Source: M3007 sp031425155 (lineage in GTDB: Bacteria; Bacteroidota; Bacteroidia; Chitinophagales; Saprospiraceae). From it: a stretch of DNA of 64,000 nt. A program made the position numbers and the translations under genes. Shown piece by piece: positions 38,115 through 45,707 of the stretch. The notes under the pieces were generated by a model. It searched no databases. It was not told where the DNA came from and saw nothing but the letters and a program-made list of their open reading frames with translations. The stretch is taken from the NCBI GenBank assembly GCA_031425155.1, contig JANPIV010000001.1, positions 8,415 to 72,414 on the forward strand, read 5' to 3'. Within the stretch, counting starts at the first letter, position 1, and each line of letters opens with the position of its first letter.

Positions 38115-38393
38115 ATGGAAAAGAATTACAATTTGATCATCCCTCTCGTAAAGCAGGAAATAAAGCACCTGGTAGCCAGGGGTGACATCAGTGCCGCCGC
38201 CAATTTCCTTTTGCAATTGGCTCAGATATTTGAGCCCACCATAGAAAATGAAGTGATTATTTTGAAATGTGAAATGAGCATATTGGAGAAAAAACAACGT
38301 ATGGGCGCTGTGGACTCCGATACGGAGAACATAGAAAGGTGCCGCTTGGCGCATCGCCTTTTAATGATTTCCATCAGCATCGGCCAGGCGTAA
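38115..38393 (+). CDS. Stand-alone effector-associated-like domain (EAD11-like)
   Basis: A 92-residue all-helical protein. IPLVKQEIKHLVARGDISAAANFLLQL followed by ENEVIILKCEMSILEKKQRMG and the end ENIERCRLAHRLLMISIS follows the order of Bacteroidota effector-associated domains of the EAD11 kind. These domains normally sit at the end of STAND, protease or TIR effectors and recruit partners by homotypic contact. Here it stands alone, with no effector in frame on either side. It may be an adaptor, a free regulator or a fragment of a lost defence gene. It is divergent from the ECF sigma gene, 279 bases away. The family call rests on pattern only. Confidence 0.5.
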   Translation: MEKNYNLIIPLVKQEIKHLVARGDISAAANFLLQLAQIFEPTIENEVIILKCEMSILEKKQRMGAVDSDTENIERCRLAHRLLMISISIGQA

Positions 38394-38399
38394 AGCCAA

Positions 38400-38699
38400 C
38401 ATTATTTAAACGCATGATCCTTTTATATTATTAGTACGGATCAGCATGGTTATTTTTTTCCGCCAAGTTTGAGGTAGTCTGGTTTTCTTGTCTTCATTGT
38501 CCGGCTGAATCCAGCCCTGCAATGGCCAAGTCTCTGCCAAGAGTTGGAAGAATTTTTGGACAAATTGGTTTTAAAAATTATTCCATAATTAAGATTATGT
38601 TAAATAACAATGTAATTACATAAATTTGCACTGGGAAAAGTGGCCCGTTAACAGATAATCACCATAGAAACAGATTTCAAGCACTTAAAAATTGAATTA
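38400..38699. other. AT-rich intergenic stretch
   Basis: No gene and no clear repeat seen. It separates the effector-associated-like gene from the GC-rich non-coding block. Confidence 0.5.
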
Positions 38700-39240
38700 G
38701 TTTCCGTCTCCTTTTAGCCCCGCGAAGTAAGTAACCAAAAGCATCCACCTCCGCCCTTGGGTTGGGTTGGCATCTACCAGCAACAGGGCAAGTTACGGGG
38801 TGGGTTGCACACACGCAAGGGGACGCAGTCCGGTACTCACCTCCCTGCGTGTGCAGCCCCGAAACCCCTGTCCGTGCGGCCCAAAGGGGGCCGCGTCGCG
38901 AATGTCGGGCCTTCCGTGCAGCGAGGTTCCGTTCCTCCCTTGCCCCTTGCGCTTAGTGCCACCCACCCCGTGTCCCCCTTGGGTGCCCGCTGGCAGTGCT
39001 CGCGCATCGTTGCCCGGCTTTTTCCAAGGGGCCTTTTTCGCTATGTTTTCTGCTCTTGTTTTCGCTCGTGATCGGCATAGTCTCACCTTGCATCGGGGTC
39101 GTTTCGCTTCTGGTCGCTATGGTCATTGCTGGTTTTGTAGTACGCTCAGCCGCTTGCCGCTGGGCTATTGTTCCTCCTGCGGGGTCCCCGCGTAGTCAGT
39201 GGCCAGCGGGTCGGGTTTGGTCCCGGCCCGCTGGCTTTTT
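38700..39240 (+). ncRNA. Possible structured non-coding RNA ending in a terminator
   Basis: A GC-rich 500-base block between AT-rich flanks. Overlapping frames exist in three registers but none looks like a protein. GGGTTGCACACACGC near 38801 can pair with GCGTGTGCAGCCCC near 38851. GGCCCAAAGGGGGCC near 38878 forms another hairpin. The block ends in a very strong terminator (GCCAGCGGG...CCCGCTGGC and a T run, 39202-39240). A transcript with no open frame and a terminator suggests a structured RNA. No known RNA family is recognised. Confidence 0.35.
39202..39240 (+). terminator. Strong intrinsic terminator
   Basis: GCCAGCGGG and CCCGCTGGC pair perfectly, with TCGGG and CCCGG continuing the stem inside. 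A TTTTT run follows. Confidence 0.85.
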
Positions 39241-39511
39241 AACATAATAAAATACACATTTTTCTTGCTTTTCAACAACAAATACACGAACTTTACTGGA
39301 GCAACCAGGGGCAAAAGCGGCATGGAAAATTCGCCAATTTACATTCGCTATTAGCCTTATTATCAATATTTTAAATTGTTTTTCCCCTGCCGAAATTGCT
39401 CTTAACCGCCATGAATTTTTTAAGCGACGGCGGGTTTTCTAAACCTCTCAACCTTTTTCTAAACCTCTTCACTCAACCCCGCCAGACGGCGGCCTAAATT
39501 GCAAAAAAGCC
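39241..39511. other. Intergenic, leader of the small secreted gene cluster
   Basis: No gene. The direct repeat TTTCTAAACCTCT occurs twice near 39440-39470, and GCCGCCGT-like palindromic pieces near 39425 and 39485 could form a leader hairpin. Confidence 0.35.
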
Positions 39512-39754
39512 ATGTCAGCCACCTACCTCCTCCCCACTCCCACCCAGTTCCCACAAACCGAAAAGTTTGAATCGGTCGAACTGGACTATCCACCGCTCAC
39601 CGAGTTTTTACACTACCTCCGCGACTGCCACATTGACCCAACCGGAATGCCCGACGAACAGTTGGAACGCACCGTTTTCGCTTACCTCGACGTGGACTAC
39701 GACCACTACCAGCGCGAGCAACTCGAACGCGAACTTATCCTCGAATCGCTATGA
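39512..39754 (+). CDS. Small acidic protein of unknown function
   Basis: An 80-residue soluble protein (YPPLTEFLHYLRDCHIDPTG, YLDVDYDHYQREQLERELIL). It is acidic, with helical segments and no signal peptide. Its stop overlaps the start of the next gene (ATGA, 39751-39754), so the two are co-translated. No family is recognised. It opens the plasmid-backbone side of the window. Confidence 0.55.
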   Translation: MSATYLLPTPTQFPQTEKFESVELDYPPLTEFLHYLRDCHIDPTGMPDEQLERTVFAYLDVDYDHYQREQLERELILESL

Positions 39755-40389
39755 TCCGCGCCCTGGTCATCTGCTGCCTGCTCTGCGCCACCGGCGTAGT
39801 CCGGGCCCAACAGCCCGACGCTGTCCCGACCGATTCCTTTCCCGCGCTCCCGCAGATCCTTGCCGCCATCGATTCCTTTTATGCCCGGCAATGCGCGGCC
39901 CAGGTGCAGGAGTTCCAGGACACGAAGCGTGGCCACTGGATGCAGTGGATGCCGCAGGTCGGGGTCGGCTACGTACCGGCACTGTATCCCGGACAGGGCG
40001 ACCGACTGCGACCGACGATCAGTTACAGCCTGTCCACCGTGGAACAGAACCTGCGCAAAAGCGAGGAACGCAAGGTGAAAAGACTGTCGCTTACCGATCA
40101 ATGCGCCCTCGATGCACAGCGCGAGAAAGAGAAGGTGTGGCAGATGTTTCAGCGTCGCCTGCTGATGATCGGCCAACTGCGCCACCAGCGCGAAGTATTC
40201 CAGATTGATGAACAACTCTACCAGTTCTATACCGACGAGTTCCAAAAAGTGAAAATACCCGCTGATTTCTATCTCGGCGAAAAACGCAAGTACCTGGAAA
40301 AAGCCTTTGCCATTCGCCAGGCGGAATTCGCCATCCAGGTGCTCGAAGCAGAGATTCTAGCCGCCGGACACATCGCACCCATCCACTAA
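39751..40389 (+). CDS. Exported coiled-coil protein
   Basis: A 212-residue protein with a signal peptide (MIRALVICCLLCATGVVRAQ). Residues 30-60 are helical (FPALPQILAAIDSFYARQ). A short hydrophobic stretch WMQWMPQVGVGYVPALYPGQ is followed by TISYSLSTVEQNLRKSEERK. Residues 110-205 are long amphipathic helices. The layout recalls part of a TolC-like outer-membrane factor but is far shorter than the usual 420-480 residues, and I would not assign that function. It is coupled to the gene before it and 16 bases ahead of another exported protein gene. Confidence 0.55.
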   Translation: MIRALVICCLLCATGVVRAQQPDAVPTDSFPALPQILAAIDSFYARQCAAQVQEFQDTKRGHWMQWMPQVGVGYVPALYPGQGDRLRPTISYSLSTVEQNLRKSEERKVKRLSLTDQCALDAQREKEKVWQMFQRRLLMIGQLRHQREVFQIDEQLYQFYTDEFQKVKIPADFYLGEKRKYLEKAFAIRQAEFAIQVLEAEILAAGHIAPIH

Positions 40390-40405
40390 TTCAACCACAC
40401 CAAGC

Positions 40406-40855
40406 ATGAAAAAAGCCACTTTCGTGGCCGTCCTCTGGGCGGTCACCCTCTCCGCCTACGGCCAAACCGCCCAACCAATTACTCAGACCTTATTTTCTTC
40501 TCAATTATTTGATCCTCAAAAAGCCGCCAAAGTAGCATGGTCCAGCCTGCCTACTGTCCGAAACTGGCGGCACGTCGTCCAAGATATTCCGAAGGGCCAG
40601 CCCACCTGGGGTTACATGAAGTTTACCGACATCGGCCCTTACCTGACCTGGGGCGCAGAACATAAATACCAAGCCTACTACTCGCCCGATGCCCGCAACC
40701 TGTACCGCTACAACACCGGCATGACCCGTGGACAAAAAGTGACCGTCAAAGTGCTGTTCCCGGGGACCTACTACGTGTATTTTCAAGAGGCTGCCCTTTT
40801 GCTCCAACTCAATGTGACCACCAACCAGATCATCGCCAACCTGTACGCGAAGTAG
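40406..40855 (+). CDS. Exported protein of unknown function
   Basis: A 149-residue protein with a signal peptide (MKKATFVAVLWAVTLSAYGQ). The mature part is beta-rich: TWGYMKFTDIGPYLTWGAEH, YYSPDARNLYRYNTGM and FPGTYYVYFQEAALLLQLNV. No known domain is recognised. It is the third gene of a co-directional group and is followed by a strong terminator at 40928-40974. The start ATGAAAAAAGCCAC recurs before other small exported proteins here (48252, 58032), which hints at related gene starts. Confidence 0.55.
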   Translation: MKKATFVAVLWAVTLSAYGQTAQPITQTLFSSQLFDPQKAAKVAWSSLPTVRNWRHVVQDIPKGQPTWGYMKFTDIGPYLTWGAEHKYQAYYSPDARNLYRYNTGMTRGQKVTVKVLFPGTYYVYFQEAALLLQLNVTTNQIIANLYAK

Positions 40856-40927
40856 TTAGTAGCCAAGTGTAACTCTTTTGCGAGCCGCAGAGCGGCAAAA
40901 TATTGGTAGCCTTTTCACCAGCAATTG

Positions 40928-40974
40928 ACAGGAGGTGCAGCGCACCGAAATGTGCTGCGCCTCCTGTTATTTTT
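40928..40974 (+). terminator. Intrinsic terminator
   Basis: ACAGGAGGTGCAGCGCAC pairs with GTGCTGCGCCTCCTGT, with a two-base bulge. TATTTTT follows. It ends the 39512-40855 group. Confidence 0.8.
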
Positions 40975-41011
40975 CTATAAAAAGTTAATTAAAAGTTCGT
41001 TTTCGTAAAAT

Positions 41012-41019
41012 TATTTTTG
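41012..41019 (+). promoter_or_regulatory. -7 promoter element
   Basis: TATTTTTG is a perfect TAnnTTTG match, 31 bases before the ATG at 41051. No good -33 TTTG is seen. Confidence 0.5.
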
Positions 41020-41050
41020 CATTTTTGTGGCTTATTAAACAGCAAACTCT

Positions 41051-41323
41051 ATGGCCAAAAAATTAAAATCCAACCCGTCCAACGATCCCGAAATGGCTGC
41101 CTTGTTCCAGAAATTACAAGCCGCCGACAAGTGGCTACCGATCAATGCCAATCAGTTAGCCGCCAAGGAGTTCGACATGAGCGAAAGTTACATCCAATAC
41201 ATTCGCTGGGGCAAAGCCATTAGCGGCTCCGTCCGTTGGAACGTGGACGTGGTCCTATTTCTCCTAAAACTGGCCAAAGAGCGCAAAGACCTGGCGAAGG
41301 AGTTGATGGCCATAGATTTCTAG
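41051..41323 (+). CDS. Small HTH-like protein
   Basis: A 90-residue basic protein. WLPINANQLAAKEFDMSESY with IQYIRWGKAISGSVRWNVDV looks like a helix-turn-helix of the Cro/XRE kind: a scanning helix, a turn, then a recognition helix after the S-E-S. It is alone in its unit, between a terminator and the 2.1 kb GC-rich non-coding stretch. It may be a small repressor of a nearby plasmid gene. No family is identified with confidence. Confidence 0.5.
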   Translation: MAKKLKSNPSNDPEMAALFQKLQAADKWLPINANQLAAKEFDMSESYIQYIRWGKAISGSVRWNVDVVLFLLKLAKERKDLAKELMAIDF

Positions 41324-41900
41324 GGAACAGGCTCAAATAAGGGTCTTTTTGCGCTCCGTACAGAAGTTATGTTTTTTGTCCTTCCATAGGAATCCGTCTA
41401 CATCATGTTCTTTGCCCTTTGCTCTTTTTGCTCATTGTCTTTTCCCCTTATTGGGCCCATCCCTCCGGTCAGCGGTCACCGCTTTGCCCCCTACCCTACT
41501 GCCCCTCCGCGCGTCCGCTCCCAAAGTCGCTCCCGCCGCTACGGAGCATCCGGTTGGGCGCAGCGGCCACCACCGCCCTCCGGGTCGGGCTGTTCCAGGC
41601 TCCCTGAACGGTCGGCCACGGCCTGAAGGGGCCGCGTCTGCGGCGAAGGAGCCGCCCCTTCCACATCCCTTGTGCAGTGCTGCGCTTGTCCCGGCAGTCG
41701 GCAAGGCCCGAAAAGGGCCACGCCGACTAGTCCGGGGTGTGGTGGTAATCGTAGCGGGCATCGTGGTAGTGGCGTCCCTTCCCTGCGGTCGGGGACGCCG
41801 GGCTGCATTCGTTGTTTTTCATGGCTTTTCCCACTATACCCTGCTCGCCTCGGCAGGGTTTACCCTCCTTTGTCGGGCAAACCCTGCCTCGCTCGTACGG
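41324..41900. other. GC-rich non-coding stretch before the hairpin repeats
   Basis: Overlapping frames in all registers, none protein-like. The T-rich tract TTTGCCCTTTGC at about 41411 begins it. From 41440 the DNA is very GC-rich, with short palindromes such as GGCCCGAAAAGGGCC near 41704. Confidence 0.4.
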
Positions 41901-42069
41901 CCCACGCGCAGCGGCTAAGGGACGGCCCCCGAAAAAGGGATGCCGCCCATACCTGCTCCTGCCCCAACTGGCTCCGCGCGGCAGGCAGGCCATCAACCGC
42001 AAAAAATGCTTTATGGAAGGCCAGCCTGCCCAAACCTGCCCGCACAATGGCACCGGAAGCAGCAATCAC
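41901..42069. repeat. Hairpin repeat unit a
   Basis: The first of three near-full copies, about 169 bases. It contains a small hairpin CCCGAAAAAGGG and a large one with arms 41980-41991 (GGCAGGCAGGCC) and 42019-42030 (GGCCAGCCTGCC). The loop reads ATCAACCGCAAAAAATGC and then TTTATGGAA. Confidence 0.8.
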
Positions 42070-42114
42070 TGTTTCGTGCTACTAAAGCCAGGCATCGTGT
42101 AGGGCATGGCGAAC

Positions 42115-42285
42115 CCCACGCGCAGCGGGTCAGGGACGGCCCCCGAAAAAGGGATGCCGCCCACACCCGCTCCTGCCCCCAAACGGCTCCGCGCGGCAGG
42201 CAGGCCATCAGCGGCAAAAAACGCCTTATGGAAGGCCAGCCTGCCCAAACCCGCCCGCTCAGTAGCACCGAAGTCGGCAGTTCGC
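42115..42285. repeat. Hairpin repeat unit b
   Basis: Second copy, about 170 bases, with arms at 42195-42206 and 42234-42245 identical to unit a. The loop differs at a few bases (AGCGGCAAAAAACGCC). Confidence 0.8.
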
Positions 42286-42384
42286 AGTTGCAGTTTTGCC
42301 TCTTATTTCTTGCCTTTTTGCTTTTTGCCTCTTATTTCCTTGCTCCTTGCCTATTTGCTTTTTGCCCTTTGCCTCTTGCCCCAG

Positions 42385-42553
42385 CCCACGCGCAGCGGCT
42401 AAGGTCGGCCCCCAAAAAAGGGATGCCGCCCATACCCGCTCCCGCCCCCAACCGGCCCCACGCGGCAGGCCGGCCATCAACCGCAAAAAACGCTTTATGG
42501 AAGGCCCGCCTACCCAAACCCGCCCGCCCAATGGCACCAGAATCGGCAATCGG
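42385..42553. repeat. Hairpin repeat unit c
   Basis: Third copy, with arms at 42464-42475 and 42503-42514. The left arm is GGCAGGCCGGCC and the right arm is GGCCCGCCTACC, so pairing is weaker. A T-rich TTTGCC tract (42297-42380) separates units b and c. Confidence 0.8.
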
Positions 42554-42706
42554 TGTTTCGTTTATCTGCACGTAGTTGCCCGACGAGCGGATTTTTGCCA
42601 CTGTTTATCACCATTATTCAATTAACTAATTGATTATCAATAAATTAACTATTTACACTATTATCCCCCCCTTCTTATTTTTTTTTATTTTTTTATTTTT
42701 TAAATA

Positions 42707-42779
42707 TGGTGCATATGGTGCAAGGCCCATATTTGGTGCAAAGTGGTGCAGAGTGGTGCATGCACCAAAGGATGCACCA
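42707..42779. repeat. TGGTGCA iteron-like cluster A
   Basis: Five direct TGGTGCA copies (42707, 42716, 42734, 42744, 42754) and two inverted TGCACCA copies (42761, 42773). The order and spacing closely match cluster C at 55464-55536. Confidence 0.85.
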
Positions 42780-42980
42780 AACTATATTCGGTAATAAATC
42801 AGCAAACAGTGTTTCCTTTGGTTCGATGCAGTTGCCCGACGAGCGGGCTGCTGGCACGGCTACGGGGCTTCGCTCTGGCGGCCCCTTGCGCCGCTGCCAA
42901 GGATATAGGGGGCCGCCCCCCTATGACCCCGCCCAACGCACGCAATGGAACGTAGTGACATCCCGGTTTTTCATCGGGAC

Positions 42981-43070
42981 GGCCGCCGGGCCAACCCGCC
43001 AAATAGCCCCAGGGTAGGCCTCCATCGGCAAAACCGCTTTATGGAAGGCCCACCCTACCACTAAGCCAAC
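42981..43070. repeat. Hairpin repeat unit d, shortened
   Basis: Keeps the large hairpin with arms 43011-43020 (AGGGTAGGCC) and 43047-43056 (GGCCCACCCT). The arm sequence differs from units a-c but still pairs. The loop TCCATCGGCAAAACCGC is followed by TTTATGGAA. Confidence 0.75.
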
Positions 43071-43246
43071 CCACTGCCCGCCCGGCAGCCGCCCCGACGC
43101 AAACCGCCCAACGCTCCAAGGCCGCTCTGCACAAAAGTCCCGGCAGCAGTTCCCCCTGCACCCCCAGCGGCAAAAATCGTTTCCCCCAACCCCCAGGGGC
43201 GTTTCCCGGCTCGGCGGCAGGGCTACCAGCCAACCCACCCGCAATG

Positions 43247-43335
43247 GCCGCCGGGCCAACCCGCCAAATAGCCCCAGGGCAGGCCATCATCGGCAAAAAC
43301 GCTTTATGGAAGGCCAGCCCTTCCCGCTAACCTCT
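43247..43335. repeat. Hairpin repeat unit e, shortened
   Basis: Arms 43276-43285 (AGGGCAGGCC) and 43312-43321 (GGCCAGCCCT). The flank GCCGGGCCAACCCGCC is shared with unit d. Confidence 0.75.
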
Positions 43336-43456
43336 CCCACTGCCCCGCCCGCCAGCCGCTCCACCCCGAGGCTGGGGCCAGCGTGCCGCCCTCGCCGGGA
43401 ACAAAATCGGCTGCTACGGGTAGCGGTGGCCCGCCAGGGCTCCGAAAAGTCCATTT

Positions 43457-43876
43457 TTAGCACAGGAGCAGCGGCGGCGGCGTGTAGCACTGGTGCAGGC
43501 TGTCCGCTTCCAGTTCCAGTAGTGGTTTACCAGCCAGGGCCGTTTTGCGGGCAGCATCCCAGGTGCCGCCCCGCTGCCAGCGGCCCGGCGCATACAGCGC
43601 CAGCGTTACTTCCGCCCTGGCCACCAGTTGCGTGTTACGCAGCAGCGGCGCAGCCTTGTGCTGGTGCTGGTCATAGTCCGGTTTCAGCGTTTCGGTTGGT
43701 AGCCCCGCCGCCAGTGCCCAGGCTGCGGCGTGCGCATCGGCACCCGCCGCCCCACCATGCAGCAGCAGTGTGGGTACTGGGTGCCCCTGCTGGCGCAGGA
43801 ATTCCAGCCCCCTTTCGAGCAGGTCCACCGTTTGTGCGGCGGTGAGTTGGCGGCTGCCGGTGAGCAGTAAGATCAT
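43457..43876 (-). CDS. SLOG-family protein (YspA/cpYpsA-related, DUF2493-like)
   Basis: A 139-residue protein from the ATG at 43876 (MILLLTGSRQL); an upstream ATG adds 15 unlikely residues. GSRQL at the first strand, LLLHGGAAGADAHAAAWALA and PDYDQHQHKAAPLLRNTQLV reproduce the DUF2493/SLOG Rossmann motifs (glycine loop, then H-x-A-A-P-x-R-N). SLOG domains bind or hydrolyse nucleotide-derived ligands and occur in defence and plasmid loci. It is the only gene in a GC-rich area and has no obvious partner. The substrate is unknown. The family call is good. Confidence 0.75.
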   Translation of the reverse strand: MILLLTGSRQLTAAQTVDLLERGLEFLRQQGHPVPTLLLHGGAAGADAHAAAWALAAGLPTETLKPDYDQHQHKAAPLLRNTQLVARAEVTLALYAPGRWQRGGTWDAARKTALAGKPLLELEADSLHQCYTPPPLLLC

Positions 43877-44025
43877 AAGCAGAATTTCTATAAAATTAGT
43901 CAAAATCTGCCAGATCATCAAATATTTTGTTGATTATAAGTTGTATTTATTTTCATTTATTTTACCTGATAATTAGGTATTACCAACTATTTGTTGTAAA
44001 TTTATAGTGTTATCGAACTAATCAT

Positions 44026-44039
44026 CTAACTATTTGCAC
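44026..44039 (+). promoter_or_regulatory. Shared CTAACTATTTGCAC motif
   Basis: The same 14-mer occurs at 45693-45706, just before the ardC ATG; here it ends 5 bases before the ATG at 44045. Variants occur at 42646, 53227 and 53435. TATTTG resembles the 3' part of a -7 element, so transcripts might be nearly leaderless. Confidence 0.4.
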
Positions 44040-44044
44040 TTTTT

Positions 44045-44329
44045 ATGAGCCACGCTAAAACCCTTTTCGCTCAGTCTCGGGTCGGTGTCACCCCCGATTA
44101 TCAACAACAGAAACAGGAAGCCGCCGAAGTCGCCGCTTTCCAAAAGAAAGAATGGCAGGTGCTCCAACTGTGGGCCATTTTGGAAAAAGCCCAGGACGCG
44201 GCCAGGGATACGCCACTGGTCGAGCCGGAGGGCGATTATTGCCCCGGAGTCATCACCGTGCTCGATGCCATCTATGAGGCCCAGGTCACCTTGAAACAAC
44301 TGTTCCCGGTCATCCTCGAACGATCCTAA
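44045..44329 (+). CDS. Small helical protein of unknown function
   Basis: A 94-residue soluble protein. It is helical throughout (DYQQQKQEAAEVAAFQKKEW, then QVLQLWAILEKAQDAARDTP). No signal peptide and no recognised domain. A shared CTAACTATTTGCAC motif sits right before the start. It is followed by a GTCCCTG/CAGGGAC hairpin and then by another plasmid gene in the same direction, so it may be part of a plasmid maintenance group. Confidence 0.55.
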   Translation: MSHAKTLFAQSRVGVTPDYQQQKQEAAEVAAFQKKEWQVLQLWAILEKAQDAARDTPLVEPEGDYCPGVITVLDAIYEAQVTLKQLFPVILERS

Positions 44330-44356
44330 GGTTTCTTAAGTCTGCATTTCATCATC

Positions 44357-44403
44357 GTCCCTGTCCGGCTCCGGGTGGGCAGGGACCACTATCCCCTTTT
44401 TTA
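44357..44403 (+). terminator. Probable terminator or attenuator hairpin
   Basis: GTCCCTG (44357-44363) pairs with CAGGGAC (44380-44386), with CCGG/CCGG inside. A T run starts 11 bases later (CCCCTTTTTT), farther away than in a standard terminator. Confidence 0.45.
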
Positions 44404-44424
44404 AACACATTAAATAAATTTACC

Positions 44425-45069
44425 ATGAAAAAGCAAAGCGCAACCGCAGCCAATCCCCCCAACCACGTGACAGACATCATGAACCACGAAACCGGCGAAC
44501 TGAATGTCCTGTACTTCCCCGGCCATCCCAAGGTCACCCGCTTTGATGCCGGCCTCGGCGTGTTCACCGATGAAGAAAAAACGCCCATGACCAAAAAAGG
44601 CGATCCGTTTACCATTCGCCCGGTGGCCTTTCGGCTCTTTACCGACGACATTCTCGGAATGGGCAAAAAGCGGTGGGCCGAATTCTTCTACCTCAACGAG
44701 GCCCGCATCGTCTGCAACCTGCTGATGCACGGTTATAGCGTGGATGAACTCATGAAGTTGGTCCCGAAACTGTACTACGAGCAGGCCAATATCTGCCAGG
44801 TCGCCCTGACCATCAAGCCCATTGAAAAGGTAAGTAAAGCCGAAGAGGCCAGGGGCAAAAAGTTCTATATCTGTGAGTTTTCCGCCGTGCGGCTCACCGG
44901 CCCGGAATGCCAGTTGAATGAACTAATCGGTACTACCCTACCCATCTGGCGGAAGGATACGCTCACCGGCGATGCGCTCACCCAAAGTTCCCGCCACTAT
45001 ACGCCGCCGATTCAAAATGCTTCCGCCGAGGAGGAAAGCGGCCCGGAGCCCGCCGCCGAGCCTGCCTAG
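44425..45069 (+). CDS. Plasmid protein of unknown function
   Basis: A 214-residue soluble protein. The body reads NVLYFPGHPKVTRFDAGLGV, RPVAFRLFTDDILGMGKKRW, then AEFFYLNEARIVCNLLMHGY, with a beta-rich part QVALTIKPIEKV to YICEFSAVRL. The tail is acidic and low-complexity (EEESGPEPAAEPA). An acidic tail after a beta domain is reminiscent of single-strand-binding-type proteins, but no OB-fold motif is evident. A strong terminator follows at 45077. I do not recognise the family. Confidence 0.55.
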   Translation: MKKQSATAANPPNHVTDIMNHETGELNVLYFPGHPKVTRFDAGLGVFTDEEKTPMTKKGDPFTIRPVAFRLFTDDILGMGKKRWAEFFYLNEARIVCNLLMHGYSVDELMKLVPKLYYEQANICQVALTIKPIEKVSKAEEARGKKFYICEFSAVRLTGPECQLNELIGTTLPIWRKDTLTGDALTQSSRHYTPPIQNASAEEESGPEPAAEPA

Positions 45070-45076
45070 TTTCCAT

Positions 45077-45106
45077 CCGGGCAGCCCTGGCTGCCCGGCA
45101 TTTTTT
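45077..45106 (+). terminator. Intrinsic terminator
   Basis: CCGGGCAGCC pairs perfectly with GGCTGCCCGG across two bases, followed by CATTTTTT. Confidence 0.85.
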
Positions 45107-45128
45107 CACTCTTTACTTTCCTTTTATC

Positions 45129-45620
45129 ATGCAAAAATGCCTTTTACCGCTCTTCTTGATGCTGTTGCCGCTGGTCAGCATTGCCCAAAGTAGCCCCACT
45201 ACTACCAAACCGGATACCCTGCACTATGCCGACCAAGTCACCGAAAAGCCCAGAATCTGGAAAGAACAAACCTTGGTTTTTAAGGAAAACTACGACGGCA
45301 CCGGAGCCGGGGTCATCAAGGTTCCCGCCGCTGAGTGGGCCAGCAGTCTGAATGTCTATCAGGCCAGTTTTCGCGCGGTGGCCGATAGCCTCGTTTTCAA
45401 GTTTACTACCAAATTGGACATTGCCCCCGGCAGCATCCTTTTTGGCCGACACAACGGCGGGCCGATCCTTCCCCGTTTCGCTGCCGAAAGAACCAGCGCA
45501 CAAACCCTCTATGGCCAGAAAATCTGGAAATGGGAAATTGTGCTCACCGGCGAAATCGTCGCCGCTTTCCGCGAGCGCAAACAGCCCTTCCAAATCTATT
45601 TTGACTTGGTCTTGCAATGA
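45129..45620 (+). CDS. Exported protein of unknown function
   Basis: A 163-residue protein with a signal peptide (CLLPLFLMLLPLVSIAQ). The mature part is beta-rich: RIWKEQTLVFKENYDGTGAG, FRAVADSLVFKFTTKLDIAP, KWEIVLTGEIVAAFRE. A single-domain periplasmic protein, family unknown. It is isolated between two strong terminators (45077 and 45629), so it is probably monocistronic. Confidence 0.55.
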   Translation: MQKCLLPLFLMLLPLVSIAQSSPTTTKPDTLHYADQVTEKPRIWKEQTLVFKENYDGTGAGVIKVPAAEWASSLNVYQASFRAVADSLVFKFTTKLDIAPGSILFGRHNGGPILPRFAAERTSAQTLYGQKIWKWEIVLTGEIVAAFRERKQPFQIYFDLVLQ

Positions 45621-45628
45621 CCCACCCC

Positions 45629-45667
45629 GCTGCCCGGTGCGGGTTCCGCGCCGGGCGGCTTTCTCTT
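45629..45667 (+). terminator. Intrinsic terminator
   Basis: GCTGCCCGGTGCGG pairs with CCGCGCCGGGCGGC, counting G-U pairs. TTTCTCTT follows. Confidence 0.75.
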
Positions 45668-45692
45668 AACACCCACCCATTTTTTAATCAGC

Positions 45693-45706
45693 CTAACTAT
45701 TTGCAC
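45693..45706 (+). promoter_or_regulatory. Shared CTAACTATTTGCAC motif before ardC
   Basis: Identical to 44026-44039. It ends one base before the ardC ATG at 45708, so a transcript started from it would have almost no leader. Confidence 0.4.
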
Positions 45707-45707
45707 T

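Noticed and set aside
38757..39247. Several overlapping frames
   Set aside because: They are GC-driven frames in three registers with odd composition. A structured RNA explains the region better.
39751..40389. TolC-family outer-membrane protein
   Set aside because: It has about half the normal length and no duplicated helical hairpins; only a loose resemblance.
42707..42779. TGGTGCA cluster as a CRISPR array
   Set aside because: Units are 7 bases, spacing is about 10 and both orientations occur. This is iteron-like, not a CRISPR.
41349..43296. Many frames on both strands
   Set aside because: They arise from the hairpin repeats; the stem changes keep pairing rather than a reading frame.
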